A stretch of 30,483 bases of DNA. It comes from Bacteroidales bacterium UBA1756 (GTDB taxonomy: Bacteria > Bacteroidota > Bacteroidia > Bacteroidales > WCHB1-69). A model generated the notes under the pieces. The model had not been told where the DNA came from and did no database searches. It saw only the letters and a program-made list of their open reading frames with translations. Of this stretch, positions 1 to 8,328 are shown one piece after another; the stretch's first letter is position 1; every line of letters starts with the position of its first letter. Both the position numbers and the translations under genes were made by a program. Location: positions 44,025 to 74,507 of the forward strand of contig DCHI01000026.1 of assembly GCA_002314795.1 (NCBI GenBank), read 5' to 3'.

Positions 1-43
1 GCTGATTACAAATCAGCTGCTCTACCAACTGAGCTATATCGGC
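1..43 (-). tRNA. tRNA-Thr (anticodon TGT), 5' part only
   Basis: On the minus strand the sequence from 43 down to 1 reads as the acceptor 5' strand (GCCGATA), a D-arm with AGCTCAGTTGGTAGAGC, and a complete anticodon arm: stem GCTGA, loop TTTGTAA, stem TCAGC. The anticodon is TGT (complement of 8-10), which decodes ACA threonine. The variable loop, T-arm and 3' acceptor strand lie outside the window. Confidence 0.93.
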
Positions 44-90
44 TTTTTTGCGTTTTGTTTTTCAAATAACGTTCCTCGTTTTTGAGGCTG

Positions 91-119
91 CAAAAATACA
101 CTTTTTTCTTACGCTCAAC
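91..119 (-). promoter_or_regulatory. Probable promoter of the tRNA-Thr
   Basis: The complement of 91-98 is TATTTTTG followed by C, a full match to the Bacteroidota -7 element TAnnTTTG. GTTG (complement of 116-119) could be the -33 element, but its spacer is 17 rather than the usual 19-21. It lies about 48 nt upstream of the mature tRNA 5' end, facing it. Confidence 0.5.
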
Positions 120-250
120 ACGAATTCTGAAAAAAAATAATATTTTTTTATAATTTATTGATTACACGATAAATAATTTTTCTTCAACGGGCGCCGTCAG
201 ACGTTTTTCGGGGTTAATGACATCCGTTTGTGCATAAAAAATCGGAGCAA

Positions 251-283
251 TTTCGGAAAAAAGAGAAAAACATATTATTTTTG
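251..283 (+). promoter_or_regulatory. Probable promoter of the symporter-nth unit
   Basis: TATTTTTG at 276-283 (then C) matches the Bacteroidota -7 element. TTTC at 251-254 is a three-of-four match to the -33 TTTG with a 21-nt spacer. The start codon follows 23 nt downstream of the -7 element. Confidence 0.6.
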
Positions 284-306
284 CACCATCATTCTAAACG
301 AATAAT

Positions 307-1785
307 ATGGGAAAACTGATACTGATTTGCTTTAGCTCCTACACGATTCTCCTTTTTATTATTATGTGGCTGACCTCGCGTAAGGCCAACAACGCTACCT
401 ATTTCACCGGTAACCGCAAGTCCCCGTGGTTCGTCGTGGCTTACGGTATGATTGGTGCTTCACTCTCCGGCGTCACTTTTATGTCCGTCCCGGGCGATGT
501 CGCCAACATCCAGTTTACCTATTTCGGCATTGTGCTCGGCTATATTCTCGGTTATATCACCATCGCCTACGTGCTGTTGCCGCTCTACTACAAACTGAAC
601 GTCACTTCCATCTACGAGGTTTTAGAGCAGCGAATGGGCCCCGCCGCACACAAGACCGGTTCCCTTTTCTTCATCGTTTCGCGCCTGCTCGGTTCCGCCC
701 TCCGAATGTACCTCGTCATTTACGTCTTGCAAACGTTCGTCTTCAATGCCTGGAACATTCCTATTTGGCTGACCGCCACCGTGATGATAGCCATCATCCT
801 CCTCTACACTTTCCGTGGCGGAATCAAAACCGTGGTCTGGACCGACACCCTTCAAACGACCTTTATGCTCGCCGCCCTCGTCCTTACCATCGCCATCATT
901 GTTAAAGAACTCAATGCTCCTTTTGCCGATATTTTCCAGCAGATGAAGCAGGCCGGCCATACCCGACTCTTTGAAACCGATTGGCATCAGCCCAACTATT
1001 TTTTGAAGCAAATCGTTAGTGGAATGTTCATTACGATTGTGATGACGGGCTTGGATCAGGATATGATGCAAAAGAATCTTACCTGTAAGAATATCAAGGA
1101 CGCACAGCGCAATATGCTCACCTTCTCCGGAATCTTGGTCGTAGTGAACGTGCTGTTCCTGATGTTGGGTGGAATGTTGCTGGTGTATGCACAAAATAGG
1201 GGCATTGCCTTGGACGGTTTCATCGCGGCACATCAAACCGACCGTATTTATCCAGAAATCGTTTTTAACTCCCTCGGTTCGTTCACCTCCGTCGCGTTCA
1301 TCATTGGACTGATTGCGGCTGGCTATTCCAGCGCTGACGGTACGCTCACCGCATTGACCACGTCCATCTGCTATGATCTGGTTCATATTGAAAAAATCAC
1401 TTCCGATGAAAAGAAACAGGTTCGTATTCGTCGCCTTATCCATTTGGCCGTTGCGGTACTCTTTTTGATGACCATCATCATCTTTTCTAATCATCATAAT
1501 AATTCATTGATAACCATTATCTTCAAAGTGGCAGGATACACGTACGGTCCTATTCTCGGTATGTTTGTTTTCAGCATTTATACTCACCGACAGGTTGTAT
1601 GGTCGCGGTGGATTCCTGTCATCGCATTGGCTTCTCCAATCATCTGCTACTTTTTGGATTCGTATTCTAAAGTTCTTTTTAACGGATATGTATTTGGTTT
1701 TGAGTTGCTTATCGTGAATGGCCTCGTCACGTTTTTAGGACTTCTTGCCATTTCACGCCGCGATAAAACGCTCATCTCCCGATAA
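307..1785 (+). CDS. Sodium:solute symporter (SSS family)
   Basis: A 492-residue inner-membrane protein with about thirteen hydrophobic segments, the usual size for the SSS family of Na+-coupled transporters. Family landmarks are visible: YTFRGGIKTVVWTDTLQ at about residues 167-183 (the conserved GG-aVvwTDxlQ segment), TGLDQDMMQKNL at about 247-258, and AAGYSSADGTLTAL at about 337-350, the helix that carries Ser/Thr ligands of the second sodium site in this family. Substrate cannot be deduced; SSS members carry sugars, amino acids, sialic acid and others, and no catabolic genes are next to it. The ATG at 307 starts directly at a hydrophobic helix and sits 23 nt after a promoter-like element. 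nth follows after 11 nt, so the two are probably co-transcribed. Confidence 0.93.
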   Translation: MGKLILICFSSYTILLFIIMWLTSRKANNATYFTGNRKSPWFVVAYGMIGASLSGVTFMSVPGDVANIQFTYFGIVLGYILGYITIAYVLLPLYYKLNVTSIYEVLEQRMGPAAHKTGSLFFIVSRLLGSALRMYLVIYVLQTFVFNAWNIPIWLTATVMIAIILLYTFRGGIKTVVWTDTLQTTFMLAALVLTIAIIVKELNAPFADIFQQMKQAGHTRLFETDWHQPNYFLKQIVSGMFITIVMTGLDQDMMQKNLTCKNIKDAQRNMLTFSGILVVVNVLFLMLGGMLLVYAQNRGIALDGFIAAHQTDRIYPEIVFNSLGSFTSVAFIIGLIAAGYSSADGTLTALTTSICYDLVHIEKITSDEKKQVRIRRLIHLAVAVLFLMTIIIFSNHHNNSLITIIFKVAGYTYGPILGMFVFSIYTHRQVVWSRWIPVIALASPIICYFLDSYSKVLFNGYVFGFELLIVNGLVTFLGLLAISRRDKTLISR

Positions 1786-1796
1786 ATTTTTTCATA

Positions 1797-2447
1797 ATGA
1801 AATTATCAGAAAAATATGATTTTTTAGTCACCTATTTTCAGGAACACAATCCGAATGCAAAGTCGGAATTGGAGTTCAACAACAGTTTTGAGTTGCTTGT
1901 CGCGGTGGTGCTTTCGGCGCAATGCACCGACAAACGGGTGAACGTGGTGACGAAGCCGCTGTTTGCAAAATATCCTACGCCCGAAGCGATGGCGGCGGCC
2001 TCCGTTCAAGAAATCTACGAAATGATCAAGTCCGTCTCCTATCCCAACAACAAGTCCTTGCACCTGAGTGGTTTGGCTAAGATGCTGGTCTCGGATTTTG
2101 GTAGTGAGGTCCCCGGAACGATGGAGGAGTTAGTGCGTCTGCCCGGCGTTGGTCGCAAAACTGCCAACGTTATTTTGGCTATCGTTTATGACCAGCCCGC
2201 AATGGCCGTCGATACGCACGTGTTCCGTGTTTCGCACCGGCTCGGCATTGTCAAAGACGCCAACACACCTTTCGAGGTTGAAAAGCAACTCACGGCGCAT
2301 TTTCCGCAGGAGACCATCCCGACGGCGCATCACTGGCTGATTTTGCACGGACGATACGTCTGCACGGCGCGCAACCCCAAGTGCGACACCTGCGGCATCG
2401 CTCCCGCCTGCGATTATTTCAAAAAAAATATGGAAAGCAAACAATAA
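1797..2447 (+). CDS. nth: Endonuclease III (DNA glycosylase/AP lyase)
   Basis: Base-excision repair enzyme that removes oxidised pyrimidines and cleaves the abasic site. At 216 residues it has normal length. The helix-hairpin-helix with the catalytic lysine reads LPGVGRKTANVIL (Lys121), the catalytic aspartate is Asp139 in AVDTHVFRVSHRLG, and the C-terminal 4Fe-4S loop has the exact C-x6-C-x2-C-x5-C spacing (Cys189, 196, 199, 205). It starts 11 nt after the symporter stop and has no promoter of its own that I can see. The AT-rich ATPase/DUF3226 cassette begins 108 nt downstream. Confidence 0.97.
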   Translation: MKLSEKYDFLVTYFQEHNPNAKSELEFNNSFELLVAVVLSAQCTDKRVNVVTKPLFAKYPTPEAMAAASVQEIYEMIKSVSYPNNKSLHLSGLAKMLVSDFGSEVPGTMEELVRLPGVGRKTANVILAIVYDQPAMAVDTHVFRVSHRLGIVKDANTPFEVEKQLTAHFPQETIPTAHHWLILHGRYVCTARNPKCDTCGIAPACDYFKKNMESKQ

Positions 2448-2489
2448 TTTTAGCGTGAAAAGTTTCAACAAATATAGTATGGACGATAA

Positions 2490-2520
2490 TCTGAAATCTT
2501 TTGCGTTTTTTGTACTTTTG
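2490..2520 (+). promoter_or_regulatory. Probable promoter of the ATPase/DUF3226 cassette
   Basis: TACTTTTG at 2513-2520 matches the -7 element and is followed by CACGTTTG. TCTG at 2490-2493 is a three-of-four -33 match with a 19-nt spacer. The ATPase start codon is 35 nt downstream. The bases after the -7 element nearly repeat those of the methyltransferase promoter at 14641. Confidence 0.6.
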
Positions 2521-2555
2521 CACGTTTGTTTTTTGATATCAATTAATATGTAACT

Positions 2556-3641
2556 ATGTTGCTGAAAAGTATTTACATTGAGAATTATAAGGGCTTTAAG
2601 CATTTGGTAGTTCCTGAATTGGGGCAGGTGAATTTGATTTGGGGAACGAACAATGTCGGAAAATCATCATTGTTGGAGGCAATATCAATTTATGCTTCTG
2701 AAGGTTCCGTAGAACAAATCGAAAATGTACTCAATTTAAGGGATGAACAATTCCCTAAGGTAATGAGCCCAAGCACAGAAGAAAATGATGATAGATTGGT
2801 AGATGTGCTGCTTCATCTGGTTCATAATTATAGTCGAGACATATTAGAAAAAGGTGCGTTTGTTATTGGTGAATCACAAGATAAGGACATTATCAGATTC
2901 CGCTTGGTAAAACGATATCGAGGCGTTAAGGATAATGGGCAAGAGATTGTTACAGCCGCGTACAATGACGCTATTGACGATACTATCAATGATGTTTATT
3001 CAGCTATTGAAATTACTAACAAAGAAGGAAAGAACTACATTAGAACGAATGGACGATTATCGTTACCGAAGAATAGTTCCGATGATTGCAAGTGTATTTT
3101 TGTATCATCTGCTACTAAAATGTTCACGGGAATAGGAGGTTTGTGGTCTTCAATCTCAATGACGGAAATGGAGGGTAAAATAATTGAAGCATTACGAATA
3201 ATAGAACCTCGCATAGAAAAATTTAACATTCTTCTTGATGAATCAATGAGAATGACACCATTCGTTTTTTTGGAAGGTGATTTTGACAAGAGGCGTCTAA
3301 GTACTCTCGGTGATGGCATTAATCGAATTTTGCGTATCGTTCTTGCATTAGTTAATTGCAAAGATGGTGTCTTGTTGGTTGATGAGATTGAATATGGCTT
3401 GCATTACTCTGTCCAAACCAAACTTTGGAAAATCATCAATCAATTAGCCCAACAATTGAATGTACAGGTTTTTGCGACAACCCATAGCATTGACTGTATC
3501 CACAGTTTTGCCCGCTGTGCAAAGGATTATGGCTGTATGGCTTTCCGTTTGGATAATTATGATGGGGAAATCGAAGTACAAACTTATGCTGATGCTGATA
3601 ACTTGCTGTATGCAGTGAGTGAAAATATTGAGTTGCGATAA
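2556..3641 (+). CDS. AAA/ABC-type ATPase of the OLD/RecF class, probable defence sensor
   Basis: A 361-residue SMC-like ATPase. It opens with the family-typical LKSIYIENYKGFKHL, then Walker A GTNNVGKS at residues 30-37, a signature-like LSTLGDGINRIL at about 248-259, Walker B GVLLVDEIEYGLH (Asp276, Glu277) and the switch histidine in FATTHS (His310). The middle (about 60-200) has no motif I recognise. This architecture matches AAA_15/AAA_21 ATPases that accompany TOPRIM-type nucleases (OLD, PARIS AriA, Gabija). The partner follows after 14 nt and carries a DUF3226 domain. Hand counts of two 60-nt blocks give 37-38% G+C, lower than nearby housekeeping genes, which suggests transfer. The ATPase class is certain; a defence role is inference. 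Confidence 0.88.
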   Translation: MLLKSIYIENYKGFKHLVVPELGQVNLIWGTNNVGKSSLLEAISIYASEGSVEQIENVLNLRDEQFPKVMSPSTEENDDRLVDVLLHLVHNYSRDILEKGAFVIGESQDKDIIRFRLVKRYRGVKDNGQEIVTAAYNDAIDDTINDVYSAIEITNKEGKNYIRTNGRLSLPKNSSDDCKCIFVSSATKMFTGIGGLWSSISMTEMEGKIIEALRIIEPRIEKFNILLDESMRMTPFVFLEGDFDKRRLSTLGDGINRILRIVLALVNCKDGVLLVDEIEYGLHYSVQTKLWKIINQLAQQLNVQVFATTHSIDCIHSFARCAKDYGCMAFRLDNYDGEIEVQTYADADNLLYAVSENIELR

Positions 3642-3655
3642 TTGTATTTTAGAAT

Positions 3656-4306
3656 ATGAAGGAAGAAAAGTTTGAAAAGAAGTTATTGTTAGAAGGGAAG
3701 GACGACCTTCATTTTATTGCGAATTTATGCCAATCTATAAGTCTGCCTGAAAATTTTGATGTGATTGATTGCAAATCGTGTGACGGGGTTTTTAAACAAT
3801 TGGAACTGCGGCTTAGTAATCCTAAGATGAATCGCGTATTGGGATTGGTACTTGACGCAGATGCTAAAAATCCTACAGATCGATTACTATCGTTAAAAAA
3901 CAGATTGAATAAAGATATTGCCTCCATTTTTCCCGATATAATGCCAGAAGATGGACTTGTCGTTACGCCTGCGGATAGAAAGCGTTTCCCTATAATTGGT
4001 CTGTGGATTATGCCGGATAATATTCATCACGGTATGTTGGAGGACTTTGTTATGAAACTTATTCCAAATAATGACTTGCTAATCTCAAAAGCAGAAGAGA
4101 TTGTAACGGATATTGAAAGAATAAGTCCACGTCCTGCAGGTCGTTTTAAGGATGTTCATCGCAGCAAAGCTAAAGTACATAGTTATTTGGCTTGGAAGGA
4201 TGAACCTGGAGTTCCTATGGGACAGGCGATTACAAAAGGGATATTGGATCCCCATTCTGAATCGGCAAATAAATTTGTTGATTGGCTCAGCCGATTGTTT
4301 AACTAA
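3656..4306 (+). CDS. DUF3226 protein (TOPRIM-like), partner of the upstream ATPase
   Basis: A 216-residue soluble protein with the marks of DUF3226: LLLEGKDDLHFI near the N terminus (Glu13, acidic pair 16-17), GLVLDADAKN (Asp67-x-Asp69), GLWIMPDNIHHGMLEDF at about 115-131, and the C-terminal HSYLAWKDEPGVPMGQAI and FVDWLSRLF. A Glu followed by a DxD is the metal-binding pattern of TOPRIM nucleases and primases, so a metal-dependent nuclease activity is plausible but not shown. It lies 14 nt after the ATPase gene in the same AT-rich style, and the two look like one cassette. The related pair AriA/AriB (PARIS) uses DUF4435 in place of DUF3226. The function assignment is inference; the domain call is fairly firm. 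Confidence 0.85.
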   Translation: MKEEKFEKKLLLEGKDDLHFIANLCQSISLPENFDVIDCKSCDGVFKQLELRLSNPKMNRVLGLVLDADAKNPTDRLLSLKNRLNKDIASIFPDIMPEDGLVVTPADRKRFPIIGLWIMPDNIHHGMLEDFVMKLIPNNDLLISKAEEIVTDIERISPRPAGRFKDVHRSKAKVHSYLAWKDEPGVPMGQAITKGILDPHSESANKFVDWLSRLFN

Positions 4307-4343
4307 TTAAATGATAATCAAACCATTAACATAATACAACCTA

Positions 4344-6599
4344 ATGATGGACATCTATATTCCGAATACCGAACGTGAACGAAAGACGATTCTTCGGAAA
4401 TACAAAGAACTTTTACAACTTTTATACGATAAGACGACGCCGGTACAGCGGGCCACCATCCATAAAGCGATGGCCTTGGCGGCAAAGGCACACAAGGATA
4501 TGCGCCGTAAAAGTGGCGAACCCTACATCTATCATCCGTTGGCCGTAGCCAAAATCGTGGTCCAGGAAATCAACCTCGGCACGACTTCCGTGGTGTGCGC
4601 CCTTCTGCACGACGTGGTTGAAGATACCGAATATACTTTGGACGACATCCGTGATATGTTTGGTGAAAAAATTGCCAAAATCATCGATGGCTTGACCAAA
4701 ATCGAGAATTTGGCGATCAGCCGTGATGAGTCTGTACAGGCCGAAAATTTCAGAAAAATTTTCCTCTCTATGTCCGAAGATGTGCGCGTTATCCTGATTA
4801 AACTCGCTGATCGTTTGCACAATATGCGTACATTGGAATCAATGCCGACCGAAAAACAGTGGAAGATTTCGTCCGAAACGGCCTTCTTTTATGTTCCCGT
4901 CGCCAATCGCTTGGGTTTGTATGAAATCAAGAGCGAGTTGGAAGATTATGCGATGCAGTATATCGATCCTATCAACTATAGATTGATTGAAACGAAGTTG
5001 AAGGAGACGGAATCAACTCGTGAAACGATGATTCAGGAGTTTATCGCACCTATCGAACAAAAATTGAAAGAGGAGGGCATCAAAGCAGAAGTCTCTGGAA
5101 GAACCAAGACGGTGAGTTCCATCTGTCAAAAAATGCGTCGTCAAAAGGTTGATTTTGAGGATGTTTACGACGTTTTTGCTGTCCGTTTCGTCTTTGAAGC
5201 AGAACCGCAGGACGAAATCAAACGGTGCTGGGACATTTACCGCATCGTCAGCAACATTTATCCGCACAACAAGCCCGACCGCGTTCGTGACTTCCTGACA
5301 AATCCGAAACCGAATGGTTATCAGGCACTTCATACTACCGTGATGAGCAAAAGCGGCAAATGGGTTGAAGTGCAAATCCGGTCTCAGCGTATGGACGAAA
5401 TCGCTGTGCGTGGTTTCGCAGCGCACTACAAGTACAAAGAGGAAGGCCGTACCCCGAAAGAGTATGACAACCGCGTGGAAGAGTGGCTGACTAAAATCCG
5501 TGACATCCTGAAAAGTGACGATAGCAATGCCCTTGATTTTCTTAACGAGTTGAAACTCAACTTGGGCCTGAAGGAGGTTTACGTTTTCACCCCCAAAGGC
5601 GATATGCGCACGCTGCCCGCCGGTTCTACGCTCCTCGATTTCGCCTACGCACTCCATACCAAGCTGGGTGACAAGTGTTTGGGCGGGAAAGTCAATTCCA
5701 ATATCGTTCCGCGTAATTACCAACTGAAAAATGGTGACCAGATTGAAGTGATTACTTCTAAGAATCAATGGCCGACGTCCGAATGGTTCGATTTCGTGAA
5801 AACTTCTCACGCTCGCGAGTGTATCAAGGAGGCCATCAAAATGGAACAGAAGAAATCGACGCAGGAAGGAATGGACATTTTGAAGAGTATTTTTGATGAA
5901 CTGAATGTGGAATTTTCTCAACAGAATATTCGTAAAGTGCAGGCAGCGACCACCATTATGTCGCCTATCGAATTCTGGAATTATATTGCAGAAAGCAAAA
6001 TTTCAAAAGAGAAAGTAAAGCAGATTCTTTCCAATAAGAAAAATAAAAATTGGGAAATATTTCAAAAGAATATTTCTAACGAACTGACAGATAAATCGTT
6101 GGATGACCTTTTGGATGAACAGTTGGAAAAAAATCCGGAGATTTTTATGCTCAACGATGCCTCTTCGGAAAATATCCGTCACGTCATCGCGCCGTGTTGC
6201 AAACCTATCCCGGGAGATCAAGTCGTTGGTTTTCAAGTGGCGAGCGACAAGATTATTGTTCACCGCACCAATTGCCCCGAAGCCATTGAGCAGATGTCGA
6301 AATTCGGAAACCGTATCATCAAGGCCAAATGGCGCAAGGAACAGGAAATCGCTTTCCTCTCCGGAATCCGTATGGAGGGCTTTGATAAAAAAGGTATGAT
6401 TAAGGAAATCATTGACATCATTACTTCGCAGCACGATTTGAATATCCGTTCCCTTAACATCGCCACCAAGAACGGCGTTTTTACCGGTGAAGTGATGCTT
6501 TATATTCAAAACGTAATGTCTCTCAATGAGTTAATTGATCAGCTTCATAAAATTGACAATATTGAAAAAATTGAAAGAATCGGGTTCGATATTGTTTAG
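4344..6599 (+). CDS. rel: Bifunctional (p)ppGpp synthetase/hydrolase (RelA/SpoT family)
   Basis: Controls the stringent-response alarmone. Domains in order over 751 residues: HD hydrolase (about 30-180; His64, His89-Asp90, and Glu93-Asp94 of HDVVEDT all kept, so hydrolysis should be active), synthetase (about 240-365; GRTKTVSSI at 252-260, DFLTNPKPNGYQALH at 316-330, VEVQIRS with Glu342), TGS (about 410-470, VYVFTPKGDMRTLPAG), a helical/zinc-finger-like region with HVIAPCCKPIPGDQVVGF, and a C-terminal ACT domain. Both catalytic halves are intact, unlike synthetase-only RelA. ATG at 4347 is an equally possible start. No promoter-like element is visible in the 37-nt gap behind the DUF3226 gene, so transcription may read through from the cassette. 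A 9-nt tandem repeat follows the stop. Confidence 0.97.
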   Translation: MMDIYIPNTERERKTILRKYKELLQLLYDKTTPVQRATIHKAMALAAKAHKDMRRKSGEPYIYHPLAVAKIVVQEINLGTTSVVCALLHDVVEDTEYTLDDIRDMFGEKIAKIIDGLTKIENLAISRDESVQAENFRKIFLSMSEDVRVILIKLADRLHNMRTLESMPTEKQWKISSETAFFYVPVANRLGLYEIKSELEDYAMQYIDPINYRLIETKLKETESTRETMIQEFIAPIEQKLKEEGIKAEVSGRTKTVSSICQKMRRQKVDFEDVYDVFAVRFVFEAEPQDEIKRCWDIYRIVSNIYPHNKPDRVRDFLTNPKPNGYQALHTTVMSKSGKWVEVQIRSQRMDEIAVRGFAAHYKYKEEGRTPKEYDNRVEEWLTKIRDILKSDDSNALDFLNELKLNLGLKEVYVFTPKGDMRTLPAGSTLLDFAYALHTKLGDKCLGGKVNSNIVPRNYQLKNGDQIEVITSKNQWPTSEWFDFVKTSHARECIKEAIKMEQKKSTQEGMDILKSIFDELNVEFSQQNIRKVQAATTIMSPIEFWNYIAESKISKEKVKQILSNKKNKNWEIFQKNISNELTDKSLDDLLDEQLEKNPEIFMLNDASSENIRHVIAPCCKPIPGDQVVGFQVASDKIIVHRTNCPEAIEQMSKFGNRIIKAKWRKEQEIAFLSGIRMEGFDKKGMIKEIIDIITSQHDLNIRSLNIATKNGVFTGEVMLYIQNVMSLNELIDQLHKIDNIEKIERIGFDIV

Positions 6600-6666
6600 G
6601 TTATAAAGTTTATAAAGTTCATAAGGTTTGTAAAGTTTGTATAGTTCTTAAAGTTATAAGGTTAGG
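6600..6666 (+). repeat. Seven-unit 9-nt tandem repeat between rel and lnt
   Basis: The whole gap between the rel stop and the lnt start is built of near copies of GTTTRTAAA. Unit starts: 6600 (8 nt), 6608, 6617, 6626, 6635, 6644, 6653 (8 nt), then GTTAGG to 6666. The five middle units are exactly 9 nt with one to three changes each. It contains no promoter-like element. Confidence 0.9.
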
Positions 6667-8310
6667 ATGAAGAAGAGTCGTTTGGTTTTGCTGAGTGTGT
6701 TGGCGGGCGTGATGCTGTGTCTTTCGTGGCCGCCGTACGGATTTCCCGTTCTCAGTTTTTTTGCATTCGTTCCGTTATTTTTTGTCAGTGAGGAACTTGT
6801 GAAGAGAAAAGTCCGTTTCCCATTTTGGAACGGCGTCCTTTTTTCGTTCATCAGTTTCCTGATTTGGAATGTCGGCACGACGTGGTGGATTTGGAACATC
6901 ACACCCGTCGGTTCTTTGGCAACATTTATTCTTAACGCCTTCTTTATGTCGCTATTCTTCGGCTGCTGGCAGCGGTTCCGCAGTTTGGAACTGTCTCCGG
7001 TGACGGCTCCGTTGGCGTTCATCGCTTTCTGGTGTTCGTGGGAATATCTGCACCTGAATTGGGACATTACCTGGCCGTGGCTGAATCTTGGCAATGTGTT
7101 TAGCTCTTGCCCGCAATTTGTTCAGTGGTACGAATTTACCGGTGCTTTTGGTGGCACTGTCTGGATTCTGGTCTCCAATTTCCTGGCCTTTCATCTGCTT
7201 CGTCACCGCAACTTCAAGACGGAAACTAAGTTGGCGACTTCGTTTGCGGTTTCATTAGTTCTGTGGATTGCACTTCCCGCCGTCGGTTCCTTGATTCGTT
7301 ACAGCACCTACAAATTGCCGGTTTCTAATCCTGAAAATTCGATAGAAGCGGTTGTCGTTCAGCAAAATACGGATCCGGTTGAAGAACAGTACGAGATGTC
7401 GAATCTGGAACACGCCGAACGGCTTTGGACGGTAGCGCGTCCGCAAATTACTCCGCAAACGCGCCTGCTCGTCTGCCCCGAAACCGCTATTCCGTGGGGG
7501 CTCTGTTCCGATGCCATCGGTGCGCCGGATTGCCCCGTCTTTAATTCAACCTATGCCTGGCTTCCTTTGATGGATTCACTTTCAGCCGCTTATCCGAAAC
7601 TGAATGTCATTTTAGGACTTTCCACTTACCGCATTTTTGACTACAAAGCTACCATCACCTCGCACGAAGTCGCCCCGAAAACCTTTGTGGATTCGTACAA
7701 CACGGCGGCCTACTTTACTCGTAACGGGTTGTTGGGAACGTACTACAAAAGCAAATTGGTCCCCGGTGTGGAGAAAATGCCGTATCCTCAAATCTTTGGT
7801 TTCTTGGAAAAGTTGGCCATCGATTTGGGTGGAACGAGCGGCTCGTTGGGTACCGACACCGTCCAACGCACGTTCCAGCTTCCGGACGTTCCGTTCAAGG
7901 TGGGGACGGCAATCTGCTATGAGTCGGCGTACGGAGAACATTTCGGTCACTTTGTCCGTAACGGAGCCCAGTTGATGACTGTGATTACCAATGACGGCTG
8001 GTGGGGAAATACGCCCGGTTACAAGCAGCATTTTCTGTTTTCAAAACTGCGTGCAGTGGAAACGCGGCGAACGATTTTGCGTGCGGCCAATACGGGTTTC
8101 TCTGGTCTAATCAACGAGCGCGGTGATGCCGTCGTGCAAACGGAGTATGCCACTCGTTTGGCCTTCCGCGCTAACGTCTGCCCGAATGATCAGCTTACTT
8201 TTTATGTCCGTTTCGGGGATTACATCGCTCGTTTCTGTGTCGGACTTTCGGTGCTGATTGTTTTGTTCGGCGCGTTTTTGCGTATTCGTAAAAGAATTAG
8301 TAGAAAATAA
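6667..8310 (+). CDS. lnt: Apolipoprotein N-acyltransferase
   Basis: Inner-membrane enzyme that adds the third acyl chain to lipoproteins. The 547 residues comprise an N-terminal membrane part with several helices (about 5-205), a periplasmic nitrilase-fold domain (about 225-500) and a last helix (about 520-540). The catalytic triad is visible: Glu272 in CPETAIPWG, Lys361 in YYKSKLVPGVE, and Cys417 in GTAICYES. Conserved TNDGWWG lies at about 441-447. Start ATG 6667 immediately follows the 9-nt repeat array. truB starts 18 nt after the stop, so rel-lnt-truB-anmK is probably one transcript. Confidence 0.96.
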   Translation: MKKSRLVLLSVLAGVMLCLSWPPYGFPVLSFFAFVPLFFVSEELVKRKVRFPFWNGVLFSFISFLIWNVGTTWWIWNITPVGSLATFILNAFFMSLFFGCWQRFRSLELSPVTAPLAFIAFWCSWEYLHLNWDITWPWLNLGNVFSSCPQFVQWYEFTGAFGGTVWILVSNFLAFHLLRHRNFKTETKLATSFAVSLVLWIALPAVGSLIRYSTYKLPVSNPENSIEAVVVQQNTDPVEEQYEMSNLEHAERLWTVARPQITPQTRLLVCPETAIPWGLCSDAIGAPDCPVFNSTYAWLPLMDSLSAAYPKLNVILGLSTYRIFDYKATITSHEVAPKTFVDSYNTAAYFTRNGLLGTYYKSKLVPGVEKMPYPQIFGFLEKLAIDLGGTSGSLGTDTVQRTFQLPDVPFKVGTAICYESAYGEHFGHFVRNGAQLMTVITNDGWWGNTPGYKQHFLFSKLRAVETRRTILRAANTGFSGLINERGDAVVQTEYATRLAFRANVCPNDQLTFYVRFGDYIARFCVGLSVLIVLFGAFLRIRKRISRK

Positions 8311-8328
8311 ATTTTCTTTATAAAAAAT

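Noticed and set aside
622..1497. 291-codon minus-strand frame opposite the symporter gene
   Set aside because: Its translation is low-complexity, rich in Asp/Gly/His, without any domain; the plus strand carries a full SSS family protein.
2490..4343. Insertion sequence or integron boundaries around the ATPase/DUF3226 cassette
   Set aside because: I looked for direct or inverted repeats at both edges and found none; no transposase or integrase is present.
5013..5921. 302-codon minus-strand frame opposite rel
   Set aside because: Shadow of the synthetase/TGS part of rel, which has all expected motifs.
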